Origin: Vitis vinifera
Taxonomy: Eukaryota > Streptophyta > Magnoliopsida > Vitales > Vitaceae
Assembly (NCBI RefSeq): GCF_030704535.1
Contig: NC_081823.1
Span: 3,008,501 to 3,072,500, forward strand
Direction: 5' to 3'
DNA: 64,000 nucleotides
The notes under the pieces were generated by a model, which worked only from the letters and a program-made list of their open reading frames with translations, did not search any database and was not told the origin of the DNA. Each line of letters begins with the position of its first letter. Position 1 is the first letter of the stretch. The translations under genes and the position numbers were made by a program. Positions 35,151 through 47,400 of the stretch are shown here, piece by piece.

Positions 35151-37640
35151 ATCACATCAACAAAAAATAAAAATAAAAAACTCATACTATAGTTTAGGGG
35201 ATTTGGGCATCACATGTGTTATGCTCCGTGCTCCCTATTTGTACGATATGATTTTTAAAGCACATATTTCTTTCTTCTTATACATATACAACCTTTCCTT
35301 TTTTGCCTCCCATTGATTTTTTTCTTTTTAATAATTTACAAACATAGATAAAAATCACATAAAGTCCCATATAATTAAGGTGTGTTGCACTATTTTCATA
35401 ATTTATTTAAAAATAAAATAAAATAAAATTTATTTTACTTTATTTTAAAAATAATAATAAACGTAAACACACATTTAAAGGGGTTCTATTTTACTATATT
35501 TCTTAAAATATTCTACATGCATAAAGAAATTTTTATTCTTATCTTTTTGTAATTTTTAATTTTTAAGTTCTCATTCTTCACTAAGAAGAAAAGGTACCAT
35601 GACCAAAAGGCAATAAAGTTAAAAAAAGTCGAATTGGCACTTTGAAAAGGAGCCATTGGTAATGCCTAGTTGATTATGATTCTTATTACATTCAATCATG
35701 CCAATTATTAATTGTCTTTCTTCTCCCTTTCTTTTATATATTAGAAGAAAAAAAAAGATTACTGGGCTTCCAAGAGGTCATGGGAGTAGTGAACCCCATG
35801 TTACACCTTCATCCATTCCATTTCCTTTAAATTTTGCCAACCCTACTTCCAGAGCTCAAATCATGCAGCCTTTAAGGTCTTAAAAATAAATGATCCCACT
35901 ATTCATTTTTTTTTCTTTTTCTTTTTTCTTTTTTCTTTTTTTAAATTTACTTATATTTCATGCACATGCCATGCACTATACTACAACTAAGAACATCAAA
36001 CCAAAAATCAATTAAAAATTTTCTTTGATATTATAAAAAAAGACACCTCTATTTAATGTTTCAATTTTTAATAATACTAAGTATCATGCCAAGGAATTTA
36101 AAAACAACTTTTCTTCTGCCCATCTCTCATGGTACACACTTTTGTCTACCTTATGGGCTTGACAAAAAAATAATTATGTTTTATTTATTTATTTTTATGA
36201 AAATTGAGAAACTTCAAGTGACTTGCCTTTTGATGTAGATTAAAGTACAGGGACAGCCTCTCATCTCCTTCTTTGCCTCCTTCCTAAGAAACCCATATGT
36301 CTAAAAACATGGGCTAACCAAGCTAGGTCTTTGCTTTCGTCTCCAATCTTCATTGTATGTAGGCCCAATGAATGCTATTTTTCAACATTCAATGGTCTTA
36401 TGATTTTTAAAGTATTTATTATTATTATTATTGTAAATAGGAATGGAGAGTTGATTTTTTTGAAGTATTTAGCAAAATTAAAGATATTTATAAATTATGT
36501 CTTATTACAAAAATGATTTATTATATAAGAATAAGTTGAATGAAAAAAAAAATTAATTGTTTTTAAAGCTAAAATGATTTTAAATAAAAGAAATAAAAAA
36601 CAATTCACGACCTAAAATTAATACATGATTCATGATGACTCATGCAAGTTATTTTATTAAAGATGTTTTAATAACACCTATGAGTGTAATAATACTATTT
36701 TTAAATTAGATAACTTAAATGACGACTTTTACAACATATCGACATGATGTGATGTTAAATATTATAAAAAATTTGTTGTTGAGCATCAATTGCTCTTTAA
36801 GATGAAATGATCAAAATCAAAACCCTATTAGAACCAAGGGTCATATTTTCAGAGCGATTACCAAAGAAATCTAACCCACATGATGTGACCTAAAAGGAAT
36901 AGGTATAATAATACTGTTTTTAAGCCCAAGAATGAGTTAGTCATCATGTTATGTGTCATAAAAGAAATCAGTGTAATGATACCACTTTTAAACTCGGGGA
37001 TGAATCATACAAATAATGATGTTGTACGATTTCAAATATCATAAAAAGTTTAGTCTATCCTCGTCAAATTCTAATTGATTTTTAGATAAAAACGAGATGG
37101 TGGTCAAAACCCGATCTCATAAGCACATTCCCCATTATGAATTGTTTTTAAATATCATTAAATTACCGATATAATTACATTGCTTTCCAACATGATCACA
37201 TATTCAAGTTTAAAATACCATTTTCAATCTATTTAGTAATTAAGAAAATAAAGCTATACATGGAACTCCAAATTCTTGTACGTACTACTAGCATTAAAAC
37301 CAAATCAATCTTAGAACTTCAAATTAATTTAAGAATGGCGTTAATAGCTCATCCCCACAATTATGGATAATTAAACTTTCACAAATCTTCATTCTTTAAA
37401 TGTACTGAGCCAATAACTCACCGACACGACACATGGCATTAAAGTCATAGGCACATACCACTCGGCCTCACATGCACCTGCTCAACACTCATCCCAGACC
37501 GTACAAATCTTCCGTACCCTCAGCTCTCATTGTTATTAAAAAGAAAGAAAAAAACGCGTTTGAAAAATATTGATTTATTTTCCTTTTGGAACAATAATTA
37601 ATGGATTTTTTTTTATATTCACCGACAAGCGCGTAAATGA
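35151..37640. other. Intergenic DNA upstream of the expansin gene
   Basis: The stretch is AT-rich. Between 36790 and 37100 are decayed fragments of the repeat family seen at 2630-3370 ('AAAAGGAATAGGTA', 'GCCCAAGAATG'). No gene was recognised. Confidence 0.5.
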
Positions 37641-37643
37641 TAG

Positions 37644-37650
37644 TATAAAT
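37644..37650 (+). promoter_or_regulatory. TATA box of the expansin gene
   Basis: TATAAAT lies 49 bases upstream of ATG 37699. The short distance argues for the ATG at 37699 rather than the one at 37678. Confidence 0.5.
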
Positions 37651-37698
37651 CTGCAGTTTGTTTTGAGCTTTGTGGGTATGTGTTTGGTTGATGAGAAA

Positions 37699-38859
37699 AT
37701 GTTTGCAATTCACTTTTCTTCTCATTTTCTTTGGCGATTTTTCTTTGTTGTTGGTGTGGTTTTGGAGGGGATTGGTCATGGGTTGGCCGATGGGTGGTTC
37801 GACGCTCATGCCACTTTTTATGGGGCCAATCAAAGCCCCTCCACCCTTGGTGAGTTTAGATTAATTATGGGCTCTTTTTTTTTTCTTTTGAATATAATCC
37901 AAAATAAATTGTATTGTTATTTAACTTATTTTGTAGGAGGAGCTTGCGGTTATGATAACACAGTCCATGCTGGGTTTGGAGTCAACACAGCAGCAGTGAG
38001 TGGCGCGTTGTTTAGACAAGGCGAGGCCTGCGGCGCCTGCTACCTGGTCATGTGCAACTACTGGCTCGACCCCAAGTGGTGTCTCCACCGCGCCACTGTC
38101 ACTATCACCGCCACCAACTTCTGCCCTCCCAACAACAACGGCGGCTGGTGTGATCCTCCTCGTCAGCATTTCGACATGTCCATGCCCGCCTTCCTTCGCA
38201 TGGCTAGACAGGGCAACGAAGGCATAGTTCCAGTACTTTACAAAAGGTGAGCTAAAAGAAAAGGATACAATTATCACATAGCTAGATGTTTATGAATTAT
38301 AATGGCATCGTGGAGGAATATGATATCTATATTGAACTCAAATTCTTTGAACTTAAACTTTTGAAAAAATCGGTAGTTAAATATGATATCAGAGTTTGAT
38401 TTGACGGGAGATCTCGGTTCTACCCTTCTCCACAATTTATATTCCTCTTATTTGTTTGTTGGATATGAATTCAAATTTTATTGTGTGGTGTGACGGTAAA
38501 ACTTTATAATTATAATTACATATAATTCTATTTTTGATATATGAAGGATATCATGTAAAAGGAGGGGCGGAGTCCATTTCACATTGAAGGGACAATCGAA
38601 CTTCAACATGGTGATGATCTCGAACGTGGGCGGTAGCGGAGACGTGAGGGCGGCGTGGATAAGAGGGTCGAGGACGGGGACATGGGTGGCCATGCACAGA
38701 AACTGGGGTGCAAACTGGCAGAGCAGCGTGGATCTTAGGAGCCAAAACCTTTCCTTCAAGCTCACTTTGGTCGATGGAAAGACACTGGAATTCTATAACG
38801 TCGTGCCTTCAACATGGAGCTTTGGACAGACTTTTGCTTCAGAGAATCAGTTCACTTAG
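37699..38859 (+). CDS. Alpha-expansin, three exons
   Basis: Exons 37699-37849, 37937-38246 and 38547-38859 give 257 residues; phases join cleanly as STLG/GACGYD and LYKR/ISCKRRGG. The N-terminus is a signal peptide ending near GHGLA. Domain 1 (GH45-like, double-psi barrel) shows GWFDAHATFYG, GACGYDN, GEACGACY, ATNFCPP, GGWCDPPRQHFDMS with the HFD motif, and AFLRMA. Domain 2 (CBM63-like) shows FNMVMISNVGGSGDV, WVAMHRNWGANWQS and STWSFGQTF. Alpha-expansins loosen cell walls without hydrolysis. Several usually fixed residues differ (HATFYG, DPKWC), which suggests one of the more divergent EXPA subgroups, perhaps EXPA22-like. The second intron is 300 bp. The gene looks intact. Confidence 0.92.
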
Positions 38860-39138
38860 CAGAATTTGCAGACCCTAACATGGAGATGAGGATGAAGCAT
38901 TTTGATTTTGTTTAATTGGTTCAGAGACGTATTATTTGATGACTCTGCAACTATTTTTTTTATATGGTCTGATCATTTTGTTTTTAACATTAATGTTGTG
39001 ATTGTTTTTTAATACTTTCATGCATGCATGGCTCACAAAAGAATGGGAGCCATGGAATTGTTGTAACTTGATTCAACATTAATAATGAATAAATTGAATA
39101 CAAAAGAATAGTGGATTGAATAATAATTTTTCATCTTG

Positions 39139-39172
<34 letters not shown>

Positions 39173-40170
39173 CCAACTCTTCTTCGTATATACTATGATG
39201 CTAACCATCAACATTATGGATAATAATTTTGACTTCAAAATAAAATAATAATTATATTTATCGAGGGTTTAGTCCAAGTTAAATTGATACAGTTATGTTA
39301 ACTTACTACTTAAATTAGTATTTGAATTAAGTGCTAAGAAACATGATATGCATATTAAGTCTAAATCCTGTAAATTTAAATTTTTAGTAAAATTAATAGT
39401 TCAACATTGTATTAAAACTTGATTTGATAGGAAATTGTTGGTTCAAGTCATCTTAATAAACATGGTGGTGAAACATTATGTTTAAATTATTTTTTAGATT
39501 ATTCATAAAAACCAGATCTCATTCTTACTAGACCCTATACAAAATGCTAAAATTTTCAATTCAAGTAAAGTTCATTATATAAATTAATTCATGTCCATCC
39601 TGAACTGGATAATATATCGAAGTTCAAATTCAGTGTTTATTTTCATATCAGGTTGTGTTTAGAATTTAAAAAATGAGGGAAAAAATAGGAGTGGATCATA
39701 ATACTATTGTGAAGAAAGAAATCAAAATTATGATGAAAATGGGATTTCGTTTTTATGATTTAATTCTTATTCTCATTCTAAAAAAAATCTAAGCATGTTA
39801 ATTGACGAGAAGTGTAATTAATTCTTATTGTCGTTCTCTATTATAGTATTTTAAACATGACCTAAAAGCAAAACTTATTTCATTTGACAAACATATTCAT
39901 ATGTTTTTATTTTATTTTAAATGAAAATGATGAACTTATTTATAATTATTATTATTATTTTTCTTTTTTTAGTTAGCTTTATTCTTTTTATTTTTCAAAA
40001 AATAGAGAATAGTTCTAATTGGGGTGATACAGTTTTGAAATACTTCTTTTGACATTCTTGTCAATATTAAGTCCTATATATTCCAAATATAATTTAAATT
40101 TAAAAATCTAAAACATTATTAAGACTAAGATATTGATTATTTGTTTAGCAAATAAATGATGAAAATATTG
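38860..40170. other. Expansin 3' region and intergenic DNA with a microsatellite
   Basis: This contains the expansin 3' UTR and an (AT)n run of 30 bases at 39141-39170. The rest is AT-rich with no gene. Confidence 0.55.
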
Positions 40171-40174
40171 CAAT

Positions 40175-40239
40175 TGGGCTAGAAGGCCCATATTTTCTAA
40201 ACATGGTGGTGAAACATTGAAATTGGGCCATAAGGCCCA
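40175..40239 (+). promoter_or_regulatory. Paired Site II (TGGGCC/T) elements of the PPR gene promoter
   Basis: TGGGCT (40175) plus GGCCCA (40185), and TGGGCC (40224) plus GGCCCA (40234), form two near-identical modules ('ATTGGGC..AAGGCCCATATTTT'). Site II elements, bound by TCP factors, are typical of genes for mitochondrial and growth-related proteins, which fits the PPR gene 150 bases downstream. Confidence 0.7.
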
Positions 40240-40387
40240 TATTTTGCAATGGTCCCTTGGATCCACTCAAATTGTATTGCCTGTATCACTTTCCCACTGA
40301 TACTTTGAAAACGTTAAACCCTAGTCCTAAACCTTCCGAAATTTCTCCACATTTCCACAGTTACTTCCGAGCAACAGAATCCCTCAA

Positions 40388-43269
40388 ATGGCTTCATCCA
40401 TCTTCAACAGACTCAAATCAAACCGTCACGTCTCTCAAACCCTCATTTCCAATGTGTGCTCGGTCAGATCAGTTTACACTGGAAGGTTTGCCAATATAAA
40501 CCTCTATTCCCGAATCAGCCCTCTCGGTACCCCCAATTTGAGTCTTGTTCCAGTGCTTGATCAATGGGTGGAGGAGGGGAAAAAGGTCAGAGACGTCGAG
40601 CTTCACCGCATTATTCGCGATCTCCGCTCCCGGAAGCGCTACGCGCAGGCCTTGGAGGTTTGTGATTTTTATCTGTAAATATCTGTTTGGTTGCTAAATA
40701 AATTTTGGTGTTAGTGTTTTAAGGTGATTGATTTGTTAAGTGGAAATTGGTGGGGGTTGCAGAAATGCCCACTTTGTGAAAGTAGTGAATTTAATTGAGG
40801 TTTGTGATTTATCTGTAAATCTGTGTTTGGTTGCTAAGAAAATTGTGAGTGCATTGGTTTTTGTTGTTTTCGTTTTGAAAATGGAAAGGATGTTGGTTTT
40901 TAAAATGCCCACTTGTTGAAAATGATGAATTTGACTGAGGTTTGTAGTTTGAATAAGTGCCTGTTTGTGCTTTAAAAAAAATGGAAATGGGTGTTGGTCA
41001 GAAAAATGCCCACTCCGTAGAAGAGGTGAATTTGATTGAGGTTAGTGATTTGAATAAGTGGCTGGCTGAGAAAATTATGAATATAGTGGTGTGTGTTGTT
41101 TTGGTTATTTAAATGGGAAAAAGTGTTCTATACAAAAATGGCACTTTGTGAAATGTGTGAATTCATTGAGGTTTGTAATTTGAATAAGTGCCTGTTTGGT
41201 TGTTGAGGAAATTCGAGTTATGTAGGCTTATGTTGTTTTGGTTTCTCGTGAAAATTGTGAATTTAATTGGGGTTTGTTATTTGAATGTCTGCTTGGTTGC
41301 TGAGAAAATCACTCTGATCTTTGTTGTTTTGGTCTTTCAAGTGGTGAAGGATGCTGTTTACAAAAATATCCGCTTTGGAAGTAGTGAATTTGATTGAGGT
41401 TTGTGATTTAAATAAGTGTATACTGGGGAAGAGAGAGGAGAAAAGAAAAATCCAAATCTGGTGGTTTATGCTGTTCTGATTTTCAAAATAGAAAAATGTT
41501 ATTCTTTATGGAAATCCTGAATCTAACATCGGGGCCTCTCTGTCTTATGCAGTTCTTTGTCTGACACACATGTTTATATATATGTTAGCACCATTATTGT
41601 GTTTATGTCTGACGCCCTTGAATCATGTATTAATGAACACTACCATGCTCCCAATTCACACTTATGTATCTTCTTTCCATGCTTGATCAATGTTTGAGAT
41701 GCCTTTTCATCTATATATATAGAAAGAGAGAGAGAAAATGCAACTGAAGGGAAAAGGGAGCCTCAAACTGATTGCCATTTTTCCATGTCCTCTGTTTTTC
41801 CCAATGTTCTTGTTAAATTTCATTGTTATGCAAGTGCATTGACTTTTTTCATGCTATTTTTGTCTAACTCCAAATAGTGAAGTGTTTTATTTACTAGATA
41901 ACTTCGGAATCCCAAATTTCAACTTTCAGCACTCTAGTTATATTTTTTTTTCCTGATCTTTCTTCATTGTTGGCTTCCTTTTTCCTTTTCTTTTCTTCTT
42001 CTTCTTCTTTTTTTTTTTTTAAAGGTTTCAGAGTGGATGAGTAGCAAGGAGCTCTGTCCATTTTCACCAAGTGCTCGTGCTGTGCAGTTGGATCTGATTG
42101 GTCAGGTCCGTGGGCTGGAATCTGCTGAGAACTACTTTAATAACATGAGTGCTGAAGAGAAAATTGACAAAATGTATGGTGCTCTGCTGAACTGTTATGT
42201 CAGAGAACGTGTCATTGATAAGTCCCTCTCCCATTTGCAGAAGATGAAGGAGTTGGGTTTTGCTTCCACTCCTCTCCCATACAATGGCCTTATGTGCCTC
42301 TATATAAATACTGACCAGCTTGAGAAAATCCCTGATGTGTTGTCAGAGATGCAGGAGAATGGTATTTCCCCTGATAACTTCAGTTATAGACTCTGCATAA
42401 ACTCTTATGGAGCACGATCTGATCTGAACAGCATGGAGAAGATCCTTGAAGAAATGGAGAGCAAATCCCATATTCACATAGACTGGATGACTTATTCCAT
42501 GGTGGCTAATTTCTACATAAAAGCAGGTCTTAATGAGAAGGCACTCTTTTTTCTGAAGAAAGCTGAAACAAAGTTACATAAAGATCCACTTGGCTACAAT
42601 CATTTGATTTCACTATATGCAAGTCTCGGGAGTAAAGCTGAGATGATGAGATTGTGGGAACGTAGAAAAACTGCTTCTAAGAAGCTAATTAATCGAGATT
42701 ATATAACCATGCTGGGATCTTTAGTAAAACTTGGTGAGCTCGAAGACACTGAGGCCTTGCTTAAGGAGTGGGAGTCATCTGGCAACTGTTATGATTTTCG
42801 AGTGCCTAATACACTTCTTATTGGGTTCTGCCAGAAGGGGTTAATTGAAAAAGCTGAATCAATGCTTAGAGACATTGTTGAGGAAGGGAAGACTCCAACT
42901 CCAAACAGTTGGAGTATTGTTGCAGCAGGCTATATTGAAAAGCAGAATATGGAGAAGGCCTTTGAGTGCATGAAGGAAGCCATAGCTGTGCTTGCAGAAA
43001 ACAAAGGGTGGAGGCCCAAACCTAAAGTGATTTCAAGCATATTGAGCTGGCTTGGTGATAACAGAGATGTTGAAGAAGTAGAAACTTTTGTGAGCGCCTT
43101 GAAGGCAGTGATTCCAATGGATAGGGAAATGTATCATGCACAGATTAGAGCAAGTATCAGAGCTGGGAAGGAAGTGGATGGAATTTTAGACAGCATGAAA
43201 GCTGATAAAATCGATGAAGATGAAGAAACAAGGAAGATCCTTAGCTTAAAGCACGACAAAGCCGAGTGA
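40388..43269 (+). CDS. P-class pentatricopeptide repeat protein, mitochondrial, two exons
   Basis: Exon 1 is 40388-40657 and exon 2 is 42025-43269, giving 504 residues. Splicing joins AQALE to VSEWM in phase 0. The N-terminus (MASSIFNRLKSNRHVSQTLI) looks like a mitochondrial presequence. The body holds about 8-10 degenerate 35-residue helical repeats, for example LPYNGLMCLYINTDQLEKIP followed by DVLSEMQENGISPDNFSYR. Layout and wording resemble the Arabidopsis At2g20710/At4g21705 group of mitochondrial PPR proteins. PPR proteins bind organelle RNA. The intron starts with seven tandem copies of the 5' splice-site region, listed separately. The protein is intact and ends in an acidic tail. Confidence 0.92.
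40656..41410 (+). repeat. Tandem repeat of the 5' splice-site region in PPR intron 1, seven copies
   Basis: Units beginning AGGTTTGTGATTT or a close variant start at 40656 (the real exon/intron junction), 40798, 40938, 41039, 41169, 41269 and 41397. Each unit carries a 'CTGTTTGGTTGCTGAGAAA'-like phrase and ends 'GTGAATTTGATTG'. Unit length is 100-142 bp. Confidence 0.85.
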
Positions 43270-44432
43270 TCAGGTGGGTTTCATGGGTGATACACCTTCA
43301 TTCCTTCATTACTGTGCTGCAATTCAGTGCTCAGGCTGGGGTAATGGTGTTAGAGAAGGAATCCAAAGTCCTCCTACTGTATATTTGGGAAGATCCCTCT
43401 TGAGCCTACGGATGTTTGAGCTCTGTAATGATCATTTACTTGGTTTTATGATGATTTCTCATCTTCTCCAATCTTTATCTGCCTGATGGGTGGAAGATTC
43501 AGTTTACCTTACAGATGGAACCTGTTAATTGGTTTTATAAATGCCCATGTTAATTTTTCTTCTGCTTGATTTTTGGTTGGCATGGTAAGAAATAGCATTG
43601 CAAGTGGATATGGTAGGAGTTGGGGTTAAGCAGTTAGCATAAGAAGGTGGATGAAAGGTTTGGCCTGTTTGGTTTGAAAACAGTTTTCAAAAATAGTTCA
43701 TTCAGAATCAAAATCTGTTTTGAAACTTAGAATATTCTCAAATCAATTTTTTTTTTGTTTTCAAATATTTTTAGAAATTAATTTTTATTTGTAGTATTTT
43801 ATTTTCAGAATAAGTTTTAAAAAAATTATTTTTTGTCAAAAAATAAATTACTAAATGTGTTTTCAGTCTTTCTCAAAGATGAAGGGTAAGAAAAAGAAAG
43901 GAAAGAAAATATGAGAAAATGGAAAAGGGGTGAGGTGAGTTCAGCACCGACAGGTAGGTTAAAAGAATAAAAAATAAAAAAGATATTTTGGTCATTTTAT
44001 TTGTAAATTTAATTTTTGAAAAAGGGAAAAATGGGTTTCACAGATGAACCTGTAATGACAATTTATCCTTAATTATTCTCAAATTTTCCAAAATGTCTAA
44101 ATAATAGATGAAAAATTGAGAACAAGATTGTTTTAGGGAACAGTTTTTTATTCAGGCAAAAATAAGGAAAACCCGACAAATATTTTTAAAATAATTATTT
44201 TTAATTATTTTATATAATTGTTTTAAAAAATAATTGAGATAAAGTATTATATACAAAAATTATTTTTTAAATATATTTAAAAACATGAAAATATTTGGAT
44301 TCCCAAACAAAGTCCTATTTTTTCTTGGTTGCTTGTTACCAAAACATGTTCCTGTTATAAGTTAGGAGCTCACGACCAGAAGCTACTGAGAGTGTAGGTC
44401 GTTTCAATTTCAGAAACCTGAGGTAAGCGAAA
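43270..44432. other. PPR 3' region and SCI1 promoter
   Basis: The first 300 bases are the likely PPR 3' UTR. From about 43661 to 44325 is AT-rich DNA with 'GGCCTGTTTGGTTTG' and 'CCCAAACAAAGTCC' near its ends, possibly a decayed MITE. The SCI1 leader begins near 44370. Confidence 0.45.
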
Positions 44433-47400
44433 ATGGCGAAGGATCGAAACGGAGATGAGAAAAGAGAAATCTCCGAGAAAGAAGAGGAAAACGAGAGGAA
44501 ACCCAAAAGGAAACCGCGAGAAAATTCCTATTCCGGTTCCGAAGAAGAGAGAAACCATAACTCCACCAAGAAAACCAAGCGGAACTCCAAGAGGAAATCA
44601 CGGAAGCGTTACAGCGACGAGGATTCGTCTCCTTCATCTGATGCCGATTCGAAGGATTCTCATTCGGATTCAGATTCCGCGTCTGAATCTGTAACGGGGA
44701 GTTCGGAGTCGGAGTCGGGGTCAAAATCGGAGAGTGAGGAGGAGAGGAGGCGGAGGAAGAGGAGGGAGAGGAAGAGGAGGAGGGAGCGAGAGGAAGAGAG
44801 GGAGAGGAAGAGGCGGAGGAGGGAGAAGGAGAAGAGGAGGAGGAAGAGAGAGAAAGAGGAGGAGAGGAGGAAAAAGAAGAAGAAGAAGAAGAAGGAGAAG
44901 GAGGGGGCAAAGAAGGGAGCGGTGACGAATTCGTGGGGAAAGTATGGGATTATTCGAGAATCAGATATGTGGTAAGGGTTTTGGTTTTTTATTCTCTTGC
45001 TTCAGTATTGCTTTTTGGTCGTTAGGTTTATCTATTTTGAATGTTGTAGTGTTATATGTATGGAATATGTCTATCTATGTTATTGGTGACTGGTTTCTGA
45101 GGATGTGTGAGAAAAGAAAGAGCAAATCTGTTCAATTTGGAAGTCACTTGTTTTACATGTTTAGCCATCAGCTGCTTGGTCGCCAAGAAAATGTAGGAAA
45201 TAGGAAAGAATTTAATTTTGAATCCTAGTGTCATTTATAATGCGGTATATCTTAGTTATGCTGTATATCATCAGCAGGAAAATGGGGAAAAATAAAGGAA
45301 CTGAAATATTGGTTGTGTTGTATTTCTTAGTTAATTTCCTTGCAGAGAAAATGTAGGAAGATTTACTTTGTTGTTATATGTTGTATTTTTAATCATCTTT
45401 TTTTTTGGTTATTAACTGTCTTGTAAATTTTAATTGTAGTCTGTTTTCGTTTCTCTGAAAATGTTGCAAAACAAGGAAAATTTATTGAACCAGTATTCTT
45501 ATTTGTTCTTTTCTTTTCAATGTGCACTTCTTAGTTTCTAGGAAAATGTAGGAAAGGAATAGAAATGTCTTGGATTTGTTCTTGTTTGTTTTCTGTAAAT
45601 TATATTCTGTTTGATTGCTGAGAAGAATTAGGATAAGGAATTCAAATTTCAGGGTTTTGCATTCTTTGGGACATGAGGAGTTAAAAATCCTTAGTCATGT
45701 GAGCAAATAAAATAGAACTGGTTGGATTAACAGAGCTGAACTTTTAATTTGCTTTTTGAGAATAAATTTGTCATTATCTTTAATAGAAAAAATGAGTTGA
45801 GCTTTTCATTATTTAATCCCAAAATAATGGACAGCTCAAGTTTTAGAAATTTATAGTCCATAGTTTCCTCCAAAACCAAATTAGGGAGGTAGGGGTAGTT
45901 TCAAATTTTTGTCCTTCCCCATCTGCTGTAGTTTTAAATTGATAGCTTAGGCTGTCCCATAAATGTAAGATTGAACTCCAATCAGCTTAGTCAATGAGAA
46001 TTGATTGTCATTCTTTATCCGTTTCCTTCTGAATTTGGGGATGTGATCTGGGGTTCCCTTTAGCTGATTGAGGCAATGCCTTAAGTTAGAGTCTCTTCAA
46101 CATTTCTCATTTGCTGGATGGCATTGGTAGGCAATGCTTTAAAGAGGAAGGCTTTGTTGATACCAAATTATGTTTTAATTGGATGTGGAATTATTCATTT
46201 TTAATTGTTTTCTAACAATTTTTTTCCCTTTTAATATGATTGCAAACTCCAGTCTTTTAAAGAGCCCTTTCAGGTTGAAGTATGTTTTTACCTGTAAAGT
46301 TAGTGAAAATGCTCTGAGTGTGTTGGTCTGCTCTCTCTCTCTCTCTCACACATCTGCTTACATTCCTCTTGTTATCTTGGCACTCTGATGTGTGTGGAGA
46401 ACATGTTGAACAAAATATGTCATGGGTTTAGGTGTGACATATGTGTCAGGACGCATGTCTGAGAGGAGTTTCTGACAAAGATAAGAAGATGTTTATAGTT
46501 CATGAAGAGTTCCAGTGGATGTCTTCATCCTCTGTTTCTCTGTTACAAGTATATTTCTAAATGAGTGTAGTGCATGTCTAGTAAGCTAATTTACTTGTAA
46601 TATTTGAGCCTGAGGTAGTTGATATAGAGAAATTAACATCTTTGTAGTTTAGCCATGACCCAATTGTTGAAGAAGCTGATGTGTAGGCTGTAAATATGCA
46701 GGTTGATAGTTCTTTCCTAATTGTATTATTGCTATAAATATGCAGGCTAATATGTAGGCCAATAATTTTCCTAGAATGGTGGCCAGACTAATTTGATAGT
46801 TTCCTAGAATAATTTCATAGAGCTGTATATATATCCCTATTGTAATCTTGGTATTTGTATGAATAAAATTGAAATTTCTCCACATGGTATTAGAGCTGGT
46901 TAGAGTTATGCTCTAAGGGTGTTTTTTTCCTTTTTTGTTGGCTGGGGGGAGTGGTGTGGGCTATTCTATGGTAGAATCTGGTGGCCTTCGTCGCCCTCTT
47001 ACTCTTACTTCATTTGAAGACTTTCTTTTCTTATCTTTGATATGCATTATCTAGATTTTCCCTTTGAAAAATTTGGCCTCAATTGCCTAGTATCTCTCTC
47101 AGATTTCTAGTTTTTGTTACCCAGAAATTTTTTACTACAACCTATGGCATTAATATTTTAACTTCCTTTTATGTAGTCCTTGCTGTTGTTTATCACCTTG
47201 TCCAAACTCATGATCAATTTATCTTCTTCCCAAACCACAGTCAGTCAGTGACCCTTACTTTTCCTACTGAAAATATTCCCAAATCACAACCTGCAAACTC
47301 AATGGCCACACTTGTCTTGGATGGTCACAATCTGCCAAGTTATTCATTAAAAGCAAAAAGAAGATGGGCGATTTGTTAGAGAAAGTTCCCATTCCTAAGG

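Noticed and set aside
37570..37698. Upstream in-frame extension of expansin
   Set aside because: A TATA box lies at 37644-37650, inside the extension; the ATG at 37699 gives a normal signal peptide.
43274..43486. 70-codon ORF after the PPR stop codon
   Set aside because: It lies in the PPR 3' UTR and has no recognisable domain.
44410..44910. 166-codon Ser/Pro-rich ORF on the minus strand
   Set aside because: It is the antisense shadow of the purine-rich SCI1 exon 1; composition alone keeps it open.
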